DNA of 64,000 bases from Desulfocucumis sp964643075 (GTDB lineage Bacteria > Bacillota > Desulfotomaculia > Desulfotomaculales > Desulfocucumaceae), in assembly GCA_964643075.1 (NCBI GenBank), contig CAZXQO010000014.1, forward strand, positions 1 through 64,000, given 5' to 3'. A program made the position numbers and the translations under genes. Shown in pieces: positions 52,607-61,115 of the stretch. Position 1 is the stretch's first letter; each line of letters opens with the position of its first letter. The notes below the pieces were generated by a model that was given only the letters and a program-made list of their open reading frames with translations, had not been told where the DNA came from and searched no databases.

Positions 52607-52798
52607 TTATATTAATTTAAAAAACCACTTTCCCGGAGGATTTGCCCCGGGTTTCATCTCCAGTGGACTATACCACTCCCGGAGATAATCAAAATCTTTA
52701 TAAGGAGGGGAGGAGGGTTTGTTATCCTGAAAAATTATTGTTTTGCCAGAAAGATTAAACGGTCTAAAATTTAAACTGACATATGCCCTTTGCAGCAT
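52607..52798 (-). CDS. small hypothetical protein
   Basis: 63-residue ORF starting ATG 8 bases after GGAGAGGGGGGG and ending just before a terminator. The sequence is aromatic- and Pro-rich (LREWYSPLEMKP; GKWFFKL), with no recognised family. The clean upstream ribosome binding site and downstream terminator support a real gene. Confidence 0.55.
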   Translation of the reverse strand: MLQRAYVSLNFRPFNLSGKTIIFQDNKPSSPPYKDFDYLREWYSPLEMKPGANPPGKWFFKLI

Positions 52799-52890
52799 TA
52801 AAAATCCCCCCCTCTCCTTTGTTAAATATATGTTAATTTTATATTATTCAAATGTTAACGTTTTGTTAACATAATGTCAATAAAATTAAT

Positions 52891-52920
52891 AAAAAAAGAG
52901 CAGGGAAATTTATCCTGCCC
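52891..52920 (-). terminator. terminator after iorB
   Basis: On the minus strand GCAGG-ATAAATTTC-CCTGC forms a hairpin followed by TTTTTTT. It lies 27 bases past the iorB stop. Confidence 0.75.
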
Positions 52921-52946
52921 ATTATATATTGATTTTGGTTATGTCT

Positions 52947-53552
52947 CTATCCGGCCACCCGGCTGAATCCAAATTCAAAAGCCCGCAGGTTTAAATCCCT
53001 CACGTTATCTTGAAACAGAGTTCCTATCACTGTTATAAAATAATCCCTGCCGAAGGGCAACAGTCCGCTGCCCGCCAGGGCGCCGGTCATCACCATATTT
53101 GCCGCCAGCGGGCTGCCGGCTTCCTTGGCCAGTTCCGTGGCGGGGAGCACATGCAGCCGGGGCGTCATTTTTTTAACCGCCTCTTCAATGCGCTCAGGAT
53201 CGGGATACCTGTATTCGCCGGAGAGGCAGCCCAGGGGGTAGTTGGGGCGATTGTTCATGATTACCACCGTTTCCGCGCTGGCATAATCCAGCAGTACCCG
53301 CATGGTTTCCAGGGGCTCGAAGCCGGCCACCACGTGGGCCTGTCCTCTGGGGATCAGCGGTCCGCAAGGCCGGTTAAGGGATAGCCGAACATGACTCATC
53401 ACCGAGCCTCCCCGCTGGGAAACACCGAAAGTTTCCCCTACCGCTACCCGGTAACCGGCTTGAGCAGCCGCTGCCGATACCACCTGGGAGGCCAGCACGT
53501 TGCCCTGGCCGCCTACGCCGGTAATGATAATATTAAGTGGCTCTTTAACCAC
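52947..53552 (-). CDS. iorB: indolepyruvate ferredoxin oxidoreductase, beta subunit
   Basis: 201-residue gamma/beta-type subunit of the 2-oxoacid:ferredoxin oxidoreductase superfamily. The opening NIIITGVGGQGNVLASQVVS, GETFGVSQRGGSVMSHVRL and AALAGSGLLPFG-type segments match IorB. With IorA it oxidatively decarboxylates aryl pyruvates to acyl-CoA, reducing ferredoxin. The start is taken as the GTG at 53552, giving an 8-base overlap with the iorA end; the frame opens 17 codons earlier inside iorA. Third gene of the FrhB-iorA-iorB operon. Confidence 0.93.
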   Translation of the reverse strand: MVKEPLNIIITGVGGQGNVLASQVVSAAAAQAGYRVAVGETFGVSQRGGSVMSHVRLSLNRPCGPLIPRGQAHVVAGFEPLETMRVLLDYASAETVVIMNNRPNYPLGCLSGEYRYPDPERIEEAVKKMTPRLHVLPATELAKEAGSPLAANMVMTGALAGSGLLPFGRDYFITVIGTLFQDNVRDLNLRAFEFGFSRVAG

Positions 53553-55473
53553 CTTGTACCCCCCTTTCCACCACGATGGCGCCCTGCGGGCAAAGGGAGG
53601 CACAAACGCCGCAGCCGTTACATACGGCCTCGTCTATGCGCGCCCTGCCCTTTTCTGCATCCCATACATTGGCCGGGCAGGCGAATACCCTGCTGCAAAA
53701 CCTGCCGCAGCCGCAGGAATCCCCGATGCATTTATCTTCGTTCACGTAAACCCGGTCTTTTTTCTTGCCCCTGACCGCCGCCAGCACGCATGACCGGCGC
53801 AAAATCAGAACCCTGGGGCCTTCCTGCCTGAGCAGATCGTAAATAACTTCGATACTGGCCTCCACATCGTAAGGGTCCTGTACAATGTACGGTATGCCCA
53901 CACCCCGGATTATATCCTCCATAGGTACAGTATGGGCAGGCTCCCCCATGGCGGTATGCTGCCGCCCGGGATGCGGCTGGTGACCGGTCATGGCTGTGGT
54001 TTCATTGTCCAGAATCACGCACATAAAATTGGAATTATGATAACGGGCATTGATCAGGGCCGGTATGGCGGCATGGTAAAAAGTGGAGTCCCCCACCAGT
54101 GTCACCACGGGTTTATCAAAACCAAACCGGCTTAGGTTGCCCATGCCCCCGGCCAGGCCTATGCCCGCCCCCATGCAGTGAATAGTCTGCAGTAGATAGT
54201 ATCCGGTCCTGGCCATGCCCAGAGTATAGCAGCCGATATCCCCCAGCACGATACCGCCCCGGCCATCTAGTTCCAAGGCCGCCCGGACCGCCCAGAACGA
54301 AGCCCGGTGCGGGCACCCGGCACAAAAGGCCAGTTCACGGCCCGGCATTTTGTCACCCAGTATGGCCAGGGCTTCCTGCTTATTGCCTACCGTGTTGGAC
54401 GAATAATTAATCCCCAATATGTTCCCCAGGGAAGCTGCCAACACATCAGGATCCAACTCACCAATACCGGGGCCGGCAGGACCGGCCACATGTCCGGAGC
54501 GCTTGCCGTAGAATCTGACTTTCTCAGGCAGGCAGCCAGCGGCCAGGGCCATAACATTATCCTCTACAAAAGGCTCCACCTCTTCGGCAAAAATCACCTC
54601 CGGTACCATTTCCATATGTTCCAGCAGCAGGGCTTCAGGAAGCGGCCAGGTGGTGCCCAGTTTCAATATTCCCGTGGTACCGCAAGCACCGAGCATTTCC
54701 AGAGCCTCCAGGGTATACATGTAACAGGGACCGCTGGCTATTACCAGCCGTTCGGGGTTTTCCGGGCCGGTGTAACTGTTAAATGAACTGTCACAGGCCA
54801 ACCGGGCCGCCCTGACCAGTTTGCTCTCCTGCCCGGCGTGAAGTTTGATGCCAAAAGTTATCACCCGGTTTTCCCGGGTAAAATCAGGTTTGTGCTCCGT
54901 TTGCACCAGTTCTCCCAGATCAACGTCCCCGCTGGCATGGCACACCCGGGTGACGCAGCGCACCACCACCGGCAGTTCCAGTTCCTCGGACAGTGCAAAG
55001 GCCTCCCGGGTCATTAGCATGGCCTCCCGCACCGAAGAAGGCTCCAGCACGGGCAGGTGAATGGCCTTGCAAAGGTTCCGGGAATCCTCCTCCCGGACAC
55101 TGGAATGGGCGTTGGGGTCGTCTCCCAGCACTATCACCATACCGCCCCGGCAGCCGGATATGGCCAGTGCCCCGGCAAAATCCAGGGCCACATTGAGGCC
55201 GTCCGCCTTCATCACCACAAGGGATCTGAGCCCCGCAAAGGAGGCCGCAGCAGCTCCTTCCATGGCCACCTTCTCATTAACCGACCACTCCGCGTACAGA
55301 TTAAACTGCCCGGCCACTTTGGACAGGGTTCCCAGTACCTCGGCGGTGGGAGAACCGGGATAGGAAGCTGCATAGACCACCCCGGCTTCCAGGGCGCCCC
55401 TGGCAATGGCCTCGTTACCGGTAAGGGCTACTTTCACGCCTGCCTTCTCCTGACAGACTCCCGCTAAGCTCAC
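53545..55473 (-). CDS. iorA: indolepyruvate ferredoxin oxidoreductase, alpha subunit
   Basis: 642-residue TPP enzyme. N-terminal pyruvate-binding domain (LTGNEAIARGALEAGVVYAA, YPGSPTAEVLG); TPP-binding part around GDSTFYHAAIPALINARYHN with DNETTAMTGHQPHPG. The C-terminus holds two ferredoxin-like Cys sets (CIGDSCGCGRFC...FACP and CNGCGVCASLCPQGAI) for [4Fe-4S] clusters. It overlaps the upstream FrhB-like gene by 4 bases and the downstream iorB by 8. Cytoplasmic; in anaerobes it degrades aromatic amino acids or runs in reverse. Confidence 0.96.
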   Translation of the reverse strand: MSLAGVCQEKAGVKVALTGNEAIARGALEAGVVYAASYPGSPTAEVLGTLSKVAGQFNLYAEWSVNEKVAMEGAAAASFAGLRSLVVMKADGLNVALDFAGALAISGCRGGMVIVLGDDPNAHSSVREEDSRNLCKAIHLPVLEPSSVREAMLMTREAFALSEELELPVVVRCVTRVCHASGDVDLGELVQTEHKPDFTRENRVITFGIKLHAGQESKLVRAARLACDSSFNSYTGPENPERLVIASGPCYMYTLEALEMLGACGTTGILKLGTTWPLPEALLLEHMEMVPEVIFAEEVEPFVEDNVMALAAGCLPEKVRFYGKRSGHVAGPAGPGIGELDPDVLAASLGNILGINYSSNTVGNKQEALAILGDKMPGRELAFCAGCPHRASFWAVRAALELDGRGGIVLGDIGCYTLGMARTGYYLLQTIHCMGAGIGLAGGMGNLSRFGFDKPVVTLVGDSTFYHAAIPALINARYHNSNFMCVILDNETTAMTGHQPHPGRQHTAMGEPAHTVPMEDIIRGVGIPYIVQDPYDVEASIEVIYDLLRQEGPRVLILRRSCVLAAVRGKKKDRVYVNEDKCIGDSCGCGRFCSRVFACPANVWDAEKGRARIDEAVCNGCGVCASLCPQGAIVVERGVQGG

Positions 55474-56570
55474 TGGTTAATCCCTCCCCACTGGGTTTCC
55501 AGGTCCCGCCGGTATTTTTCCGGCAGGGTTATATACCCCGTATTTCCCAGGTCTTTTTCCAGCAGCGATAACACTCTCATTTTCTTGCCCAGCGCCGCCC
55601 TTCTCAGCAGAGGTAACCTTTCCGACGGATACTCCCGGACCTCGATTACTCCTTTTTGCAGCGCCAGATTAAATATTTCCAGCCCTTTGCCGGTGCGTAT
55701 TATTAAAGTGTTCCACGCCGGATCTTGTTCTGTTGACCCCACGGAAATATCCGCATATTCGGAAGTACTGTCAAAGCATGTATTACACGATTTTTTAATA
55801 AATGACCTAATATCGTCCAACTGCCAGCTAAATTTTCCTGTCCTGGTATAGGCCACCGGCCCTTCCACCGGAATATCCATCTTCACTATTTCTTCACCGC
55901 CGGTTTCCCGCTCTAAAAAGCCATACAAATCAGGAGCAAGGGACCAAAAACAAAAAAGCCCCAATACCAGTCCAATCCCGCTGGATGAAGGATACTGCGG
56001 GCCAGGCAGGTTTCCCTGCCGGCTCTTCCTTACAGCCACAACCTGGCAGGGCCTGCCCACCACGCCTATATCCGTCAGGCCGTCCCTGATCGCCCTGTTC
56101 AACTCCAGCAGGCTGGGCACCCCGGTGTATTTGGAACCTGCGCAGCGTTCCACAGTATCAGCATCTCTGGCCAGCACGGGACGGGGGCTGTTTATTTCAC
56201 CGCCGGTCAGCACCGCGGATGATATCAGTCCTTCCCGCAGCGCCAGCCCGGTCAGGGCCGAAATAACGCCTCCATACTGAGCACCCCCAGGTTTCCCGGT
56301 CAGAGCCCGGGCATAATAAATTCCGCTGTATAATCCCAGAGCTTGATCTTCCCTCTCCCGGCCAAAAACCGCCCGGTCCATGTTCCCCATATCCGTAGGG
56401 GTTCTGGGGCAGACCCTGTAACAGGCACCGTCTTCTTTACCGCACGGGTAAATTACCTTCACCCTGTCCCGGACGGTTTTTATGTACGGGCAAAGACCAA
56501 CGCAAATCCCGCAGGACGAACAGAGATCCCTGTCCATTACTTCCTTTTGCAACTGTTCCTGACCAGGCAT
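55470..56570 (-). CDS. FrhB-family (F420 hydrogenase/dehydrogenase beta subunit-like) iron-sulfur protein
   Basis: 366-residue protein. An N-terminal 4Fe-4S set (CSSCGICVGLCPY near residue 17) and a second Cys group (CGKEDGACYRVCPR) precede the FrhB N and C domains (AQYGGVISALTGLALREG near residue 98; VVGRPCQVVAVRKS near residue 170; KKSCNTCFDSTSEYADISVG near residue 260). The family binds FAD and transfers electrons between ferredoxin and F420 or other acceptors. Its overlap with iorA suggests it works with the ferredoxin made by IorAB. Whether the partner is F420 is not shown. Confidence 0.9.
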   Translation of the reverse strand: MPGQEQLQKEVMDRDLCSSCGICVGLCPYIKTVRDRVKVIYPCGKEDGACYRVCPRTPTDMGNMDRAVFGREREDQALGLYSGIYYARALTGKPGGAQYGGVISALTGLALREGLISSAVLTGGEINSPRPVLARDADTVERCAGSKYTGVPSLLELNRAIRDGLTDIGVVGRPCQVVAVRKSRQGNLPGPQYPSSSGIGLVLGLFCFWSLAPDLYGFLERETGGEEIVKMDIPVEGPVAYTRTGKFSWQLDDIRSFIKKSCNTCFDSTSEYADISVGSTEQDPAWNTLIIRTGKGLEIFNLALQKGVIEVREYPSERLPLLRRAALGKKMRVLSLLEKDLGNTGYITLPEKYRRDLETQWGGINQ

Positions 56571-56845
56571 CCCGTACTCACTTCCCCTCTCCGTATCGTT
56601 CTTTTCTAAACATCAATAACAGTGTTAAAACATTGCACATTAAAACTGACACTAACCAAATTTCGCCCCGTCGACATGAATTCCTTTTAACAGGTTGAAA
56701 CATTCTACCGACAAAGCTTGCGTAGGCGCAACTGGTAAATTCATTGATTTTCACCATGACAAAACCCCGTTCAAACAACAGAAAAACCCCCGTAAGAGGG
56801 GGGTTTTCTGTTTTTATTTATTTTTTGACCCAAACATCCGGCTAC
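56571..56845. other. intergenic region with the adhE terminator
   Basis: About 275 bases. It should hold the promoter of the FrhB-iorAB operon; a terminator for adhE lies at 56781-56810. No gene seen. Confidence 0.45.
56781..56810 (-). terminator. terminator after adhE
   Basis: GAAAAACCCCC pairs with GGGGGGTTTTC around GTAAGA. Read on the minus strand it lies downstream of the adhE stop and runs into a T-rich stretch. Confidence 0.85.
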
Positions 56846-59632
56846 CTAATGCAAGGGCTGTTCACTCCCGCCGGTAACCGCCGTTACCACCTCGCTGGAA
56901 TTTCTAATTATGTCATCGGGATCTGCGGTAAAGACTATACCTTCCTTCCCTGGCCACTCTACTGACGTTCCAGTTTCCTCAAGAAGGCTAAAATCCAGCA
57001 GGCTCTGATCTACCCCGGCGCTGAGCGGCGGGCCAAAGGCCAGCCTGAACATTTCCGCCAATTCGGAAATGAGGGGAAACCTGGGGTTCGTACCGGTAAC
57101 CTGATCGTCAAAAGCATCCTCTGCCATGGCCGGGAGCAGGGAGGCGAATTTCTCCGGCTCAACCCCAAGACCGGCTATGGTGTCGGGTATTTCAAGCCCT
57201 CTCAGCAGACCTCGCACGGCCTCAATCAGAGATTTAACCCCCTCTTCGGGCGTCCGGGCAGGAAAACCCAGGTAAGAAGCTATCTGGCGGTATTTCTCCG
57301 GAGCCTGAAAAAATTCATACTGTGGAAACGAGGTGAATTTTTTCGGGAGACTGGCATTGTAGGCGATTACATAGGGCATTAGCACCGCATTAGCCCGGCC
57401 ATGAGAGATTTTGAATTCGGCCCCAAGTTTGTGAGCCAGGCTGTGGTTTATGCCCAGAAAGGCATTGGTAAAGGCCATGCCGGCTATGCAGGAGGCGTAA
57501 TGCATTTTTTCTCTGGCCTCCCGGTCCGCCGGATTCTTATATGAGCGCAGCAGGTATCTGTAAACCAGCTCCACCGCCTTTAAGGCCAGGGCATCGGTAT
57601 ACTCCGAGGCCATCACGGAAACATACGCTTCCAGAGCATGAGACAGCACATCCATGCCGGTGTCCGCAGCCACCCGGGGGGGCATGCTCATGGCAAAGCC
57701 GGGATCAATGATAGCCACATCCGGAGTCAGTTCATAATCCGCCAGCGGATATTTTATATGCCTGCCGTGGTCGCTGATTACCGCAAACGCAGTAACTTCC
57801 GAGCCGGTGCCGCTGGTGGTGGGAATGGCTATGAGGCGGGCCTTGCGGCCCAGCTTGGGATATTTGTAGGTCCGTTTACGGATATCCATGAATTTAAGTT
57901 TCAGGAATTCAAATTCAACTTCCGGGTGCTCATAAAATAGCCACATGGCCTTGGCCGCGTCGATGGGAGAACCGCCCCCCAAAGCAATTATGGTGTCCGG
58001 CTTGAAATCCTTCATAGCGGCACAGCCCCGGCGCACGGTTTCCACCGAAGGATCGGGCTCTACATCGTTGAATACCTCCACAGCTACGTGATTGTTCCTT
58101 CTGTGCAGGTAATGGACCACCCTTTCCACCATTCCCAGCTCTTGCACCACCTGGTCGGTTACTATAAAAACCCGGTTGATACCGGGAAATTTGCTTAAAT
58201 ACTGCACAGCTCCGGCAGCGAAATATATTCTTTCCGGCACCCTGAACCACTGTATTTTGTCCCGCCTGCGGGCCACCCTCTTAATATTGATCAGATTATC
58301 CACGCTAACATTGGAGGTAGTGCTGTTGCTGCCCATAGAGCCGCAGCCCAGAGTAAAGGAAGGCACGTTTACATTGTAAAGGTCCCCTATGGCTCCGTGG
58401 GTGGAGGGCGAATTGATAATAATCCTCCCGGTCCTTATACGGTTGTAAAATTCTTGAACCACCTGCTCGTCTTCGGCGTGAACAACCGCCGAGTGGCCGA
58501 GTCCCCCGAATTCAACCACCTTTTCGCAAAGGCTGATCCCCTCATGGTAATCATTCACTACATAGCATGACAGTATAGGACTAAGTTTTTCCATAGACAG
58601 AGGATGCCCTGTGCCCACCCCCGCCAGTTCCGCCACCAGCACCCTGGTGCCCGGCGGCACATCCATACCGGCCATCTCCGCTATTTTTCCGGCTGGCTGG
58701 CCGACAATATCCGCATTGAGCGAGCAGGACGGTCCGGCTTCCCCCGGTGAAACAAGCCCCTCCAGTTTTTTTATCTCTTCCGGCCGGAGAAAATAACAGC
58801 CGTTTTCCGCCATTAATTCTCTGACCAGCCCGGCAACCTCCCGGTGTATCACTACCGACTGCTCCGAGGCGCAAACCAGCCCGTTGTCAAAGGTTTTGCT
58901 CATGATCAGGTCCGTTACGGCCCTTTTTAGTTTAGCACTTTTATCAATATAACAGGGAACGTTGCCTGGACCCACCCCCAGGGCCGGCTTCCCGGTGGTA
59001 TAGGCAGCCCTCACCAGCCCGGCGCCCCCGGTGGCGATGATGGTTGCCACGCTGGGGTGCTTCATCAGGTAGCTGGTGGCGTCAATACCCGACACCTCCA
59101 GCCAGGAAATACAATTTTCCGGGGCTCCAGCCTTTACCGCTGCCTCCAGCATGACCCTGGCTGCGGCGGTGCTGCAGGCCCGTGCCCCCGGGTGGAAGCT
59201 GAATATGACGGGGTTCCTTGTTTTCAGGCAGATCAGTGCCTTGAACATGGTGGTGGAGGTGGGATTGGTCACCGGCACCACCGCCGCCACTACCCCCAGA
59301 GGCTCCGCCACTTCCAGGTAGTCTTCCTCCTCATTTTCCCGGACAATACCCACCGTCCTGGCATACTTGATGCTGTGGTAAACAGCCTCGGTGGCAAAAA
59401 TGTTTTTGGTTATTTTATCTTCGTAAACACCCCGGCGGGTTTCCTCCACCGCCAATTTGGCCAGTTCCATGTGCTTCTCCAGTCCGGCTACGGCCATGGA
59501 CTGCACTATCCTGTCCACTTGCTCCTGATCGAAGGACATGAAATCCCCGACCGCCCGCACCGCTCTTTCCACCAGGGCGTCAATTTCCGGAAAGGAATGC
59601 CCGGACTCCCGCCCTGCCTTTGTATGACCCAT
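56846..59632 (-). CDS. adhE: bifunctional acetaldehyde-CoA/alcohol dehydrogenase
   Basis: 928-residue fusion that reduces acetyl-CoA to acetaldehyde and then ethanol, forming spirosome filaments in relatives. The N-terminal aldehyde dehydrogenase half has EPLGVVAAVVPVTNPTSTTM and the catalytic Cys in FDNGLVCASEQSVV near residue 260. The Fe-dependent alcohol dehydrogenase half (from about residue 465) has GGGSPIDAAKAMWL, TTSGTGSEVTAFAVI and the metal His residues in HSLAHKLGAEFKISHGRANA. The start at 59632 is set by GGAGGTG 6 bases upstream; the open frame continues 30 codons without support. It has its own terminator and is transcribed alone. Confidence 0.96.
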   Translation of the reverse strand: MGHTKAGRESGHSFPEIDALVERAVRAVGDFMSFDQEQVDRIVQSMAVAGLEKHMELAKLAVEETRRGVYEDKITKNIFATEAVYHSIKYARTVGIVRENEEEDYLEVAEPLGVVAAVVPVTNPTSTTMFKALICLKTRNPVIFSFHPGARACSTAAARVMLEAAVKAGAPENCISWLEVSGIDATSYLMKHPSVATIIATGGAGLVRAAYTTGKPALGVGPGNVPCYIDKSAKLKRAVTDLIMSKTFDNGLVCASEQSVVIHREVAGLVRELMAENGCYFLRPEEIKKLEGLVSPGEAGPSCSLNADIVGQPAGKIAEMAGMDVPPGTRVLVAELAGVGTGHPLSMEKLSPILSCYVVNDYHEGISLCEKVVEFGGLGHSAVVHAEDEQVVQEFYNRIRTGRIIINSPSTHGAIGDLYNVNVPSFTLGCGSMGSNSTTSNVSVDNLINIKRVARRRDKIQWFRVPERIYFAAGAVQYLSKFPGINRVFIVTDQVVQELGMVERVVHYLHRRNNHVAVEVFNDVEPDPSVETVRRGCAAMKDFKPDTIIALGGGSPIDAAKAMWLFYEHPEVEFEFLKLKFMDIRKRTYKYPKLGRKARLIAIPTTSGTGSEVTAFAVISDHGRHIKYPLADYELTPDVAIIDPGFAMSMPPRVAADTGMDVLSHALEAYVSVMASEYTDALALKAVELVYRYLLRSYKNPADREAREKMHYASCIAGMAFTNAFLGINHSLAHKLGAEFKISHGRANAVLMPYVIAYNASLPKKFTSFPQYEFFQAPEKYRQIASYLGFPARTPEEGVKSLIEAVRGLLRGLEIPDTIAGLGVEPEKFASLLPAMAEDAFDDQVTGTNPRFPLISELAEMFRLAFGPPLSAGVDQSLLDFSLLEETGTSVEWPGKEGIVFTADPDDIIRNSSEVVTAVTGGSEQPLH

Positions 59633-59973
59633 TACGGACACCTCCGCTGGTATTGTGAATGCTATATCCATTATTCCACGGTAATGCTTTAATATGCCCT
59701 GATTTAATCCTGACGTTAGCACACGTAGATTCGGCAGGAAAGCAGTGTGTTCTTGGTGAGGAATACTATACGGGTTGCGAAGAGAATGGCCATGAGGGGT
59801 TTAGGTAAAAATAAGATGGGCGATTAAGCATAGCATGTGGCTCTTGAGCAAGAAGTCCGACTGCCACACACAAAGCCTACACAAAGACGATGGATTGAAA
59901 TAGTTGGATGTTATCTCCTTAGCAAGTTCTCGTATGTCAATTTCCCAGCAAGATAGATCCGGGAGGAATGTAG
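59633..59973. other. intergenic region between adhE and the zinc-ribbon gene
   Basis: About 340 bases holding the divergent promoters. The middle (about 59770-59880) has undetermined sequence that may be decayed coding DNA. No gene recognised. Confidence 0.4.
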
Positions 59974-60195
59974 ATGGGTACCATGTGTCCGGTATGTAAC
60001 GGCCTGATGGAACAGGGGCCGCTGTGCAGCAGTTGCGGGGCCGAGATGCAGGACGCCGGGCTGGTGACAGATTACCTGGGACCCTACAGCCCTTACTTTC
60101 ACACCTCGTTTGAATCGCCCTGCTGCCTGCACCTCTTTACCTGCCCCCGTTGCAGGAAAGATAAAAGAATAGCGGTGAAATTGATTAACATCTAA
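59974..60195 (+). CDS. small zinc-ribbon protein
   Basis: 73-residue protein with three CxxC-type pairs (CPVC, CSSCG, CPRC) plus CC, suggesting one or two structural zinc sites. The ATG at 59974 follows GGGAGG by 9 bases. The function is unknown. Its stop is only 4 bases from the convergent ppaX stop. Confidence 0.7.
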   Translation: MGTMCPVCNGLMEQGPLCSSCGAEMQDAGLVTDYLGPYSPYFHTSFESPCCLHLFTCPRCRKDKRIAVKLINI

Positions 60196-60199
60196 AAGA

Positions 60200-60844
60200 T
60201 TATATATATTTCTCCAGTTCATCCCAGTTCTCCAGTATCCCCAGAGGATTGTATTTTAACAATTCCTCCACCGGGGCCATGCCCCAAGGGACACCAATTA
60301 TACCTGTGCCGGCGCTGCGGCCGGACTCCATGTCGAAATGGCTGTCGCCAACAAAGAGAGCGTTGGCGGGCTGCACATTCAGCACTTCCAGCGCTTTCAG
60401 CACCGGATCGGGAAACGGCTTGTGTTTTTCCACATCATGCGCCGTAACGATCACATCCATATAGCGGTCCAACCCGGTCAATTCCACGGTCCTAACAGTG
60501 CCGGGCCTGCCTTTGGAGGTTACCAGGCCGGTTTTCAGGGGCCTTGCCCTTATTCCCTCCAGCATTTCCAGGGTGCCTGGATACAACCTGGTATATTTGT
60601 CGTGATCCCTGAGAAAATAATGCTGGTAGAGTTCAATAAATTTTTCCTCCCCATCGCCCGCGAAATTACGGGCAATTTCCTTTAAAGGCATGCCAATCCA
60701 GCGCATGACATCATCATTGCCCCAGGGCAGCCCCATTTCAGTGAAAACTTTATGATAGTTGTGGCGAATAAAGTCCAAAGAGTCAGACAGAGTGCCGTCC
60801 AAATCGAATAAAACAGCCAGGATGTCTTTTTTTTCAGCAGCCAT
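60200..60844 (-). CDS. ppaX: HAD-superfamily phosphatase, PpaX / phosphoglycolate phosphatase type
   Basis: 214-residue HAD hydrolase. Motif I is AVLFDLDGTLSDSLD near residue 14, motif II is in LVTSKGRP near residue 110, and motif III/IV in KPFPDPVLKALEVL and FVGDSHFDMESG near residue 170. The family includes PpaX, which removes pyrophosphate released by HPr kinase/phosphorylase, and phosphoglycolate phosphatase; the exact one cannot be fixed. The start at 60844 follows AAGGTGG by 5 bases; an upstream GTG overlaps that site. Confidence 0.88.
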   Translation of the reverse strand: MAAEKKDILAVLFDLDGTLSDSLDFIRHNYHKVFTEMGLPWGNDDVMRWIGMPLKEIARNFAGDGEEKFIELYQHYFLRDHDKYTRLYPGTLEMLEGIRARPLKTGLVTSKGRPGTVRTVELTGLDRYMDVIVTAHDVEKHKPFPDPVLKALEVLNVQPANALFVGDSHFDMESGRSAGTGIIGVPWGMAPVEELLKYNPLGILENWDELEKYI

Positions 60845-60987
60845 TTTAACCACCTTGTCTCTGTAAGAATATCACTACCATTTTACCACACAAATGCTGC
60901 TGTAAATATCCACGGAGTACTTTGTACAGAAAAACAGCCGGGGAGAAAGGTTTTATTAAAACTCGTATAGAATTTTGCCAATACAGG

Positions 60988-61079
60988 AAAGGTACACACC
61001 TTTACGGAAGCAAGGGTACGGTTCTTGTGCTTCCCCGGCATCCTATGACCGGCTTCCTTTGAGAAAGGAATGTCCCCTA
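60988..61079. repeat. GGGGACA...TGTCCCC-type hairpin repeat, copy 4
   Basis: Arms AAAGGTACACACCTTTACGG (60988-61007) and AAAGGAATGTCCCCT (61064-61078) resemble the ends of copies 1 and 2. Inside, GGAAGCAAG pairs with CTTGTGCTTCC. It lies just before the aminotransferase gene. Confidence 0.55.
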
Positions 61080-61115
61080 ATTATATAAGGGAAATAATGC
61101 AAGGAGTTGAGCAAA

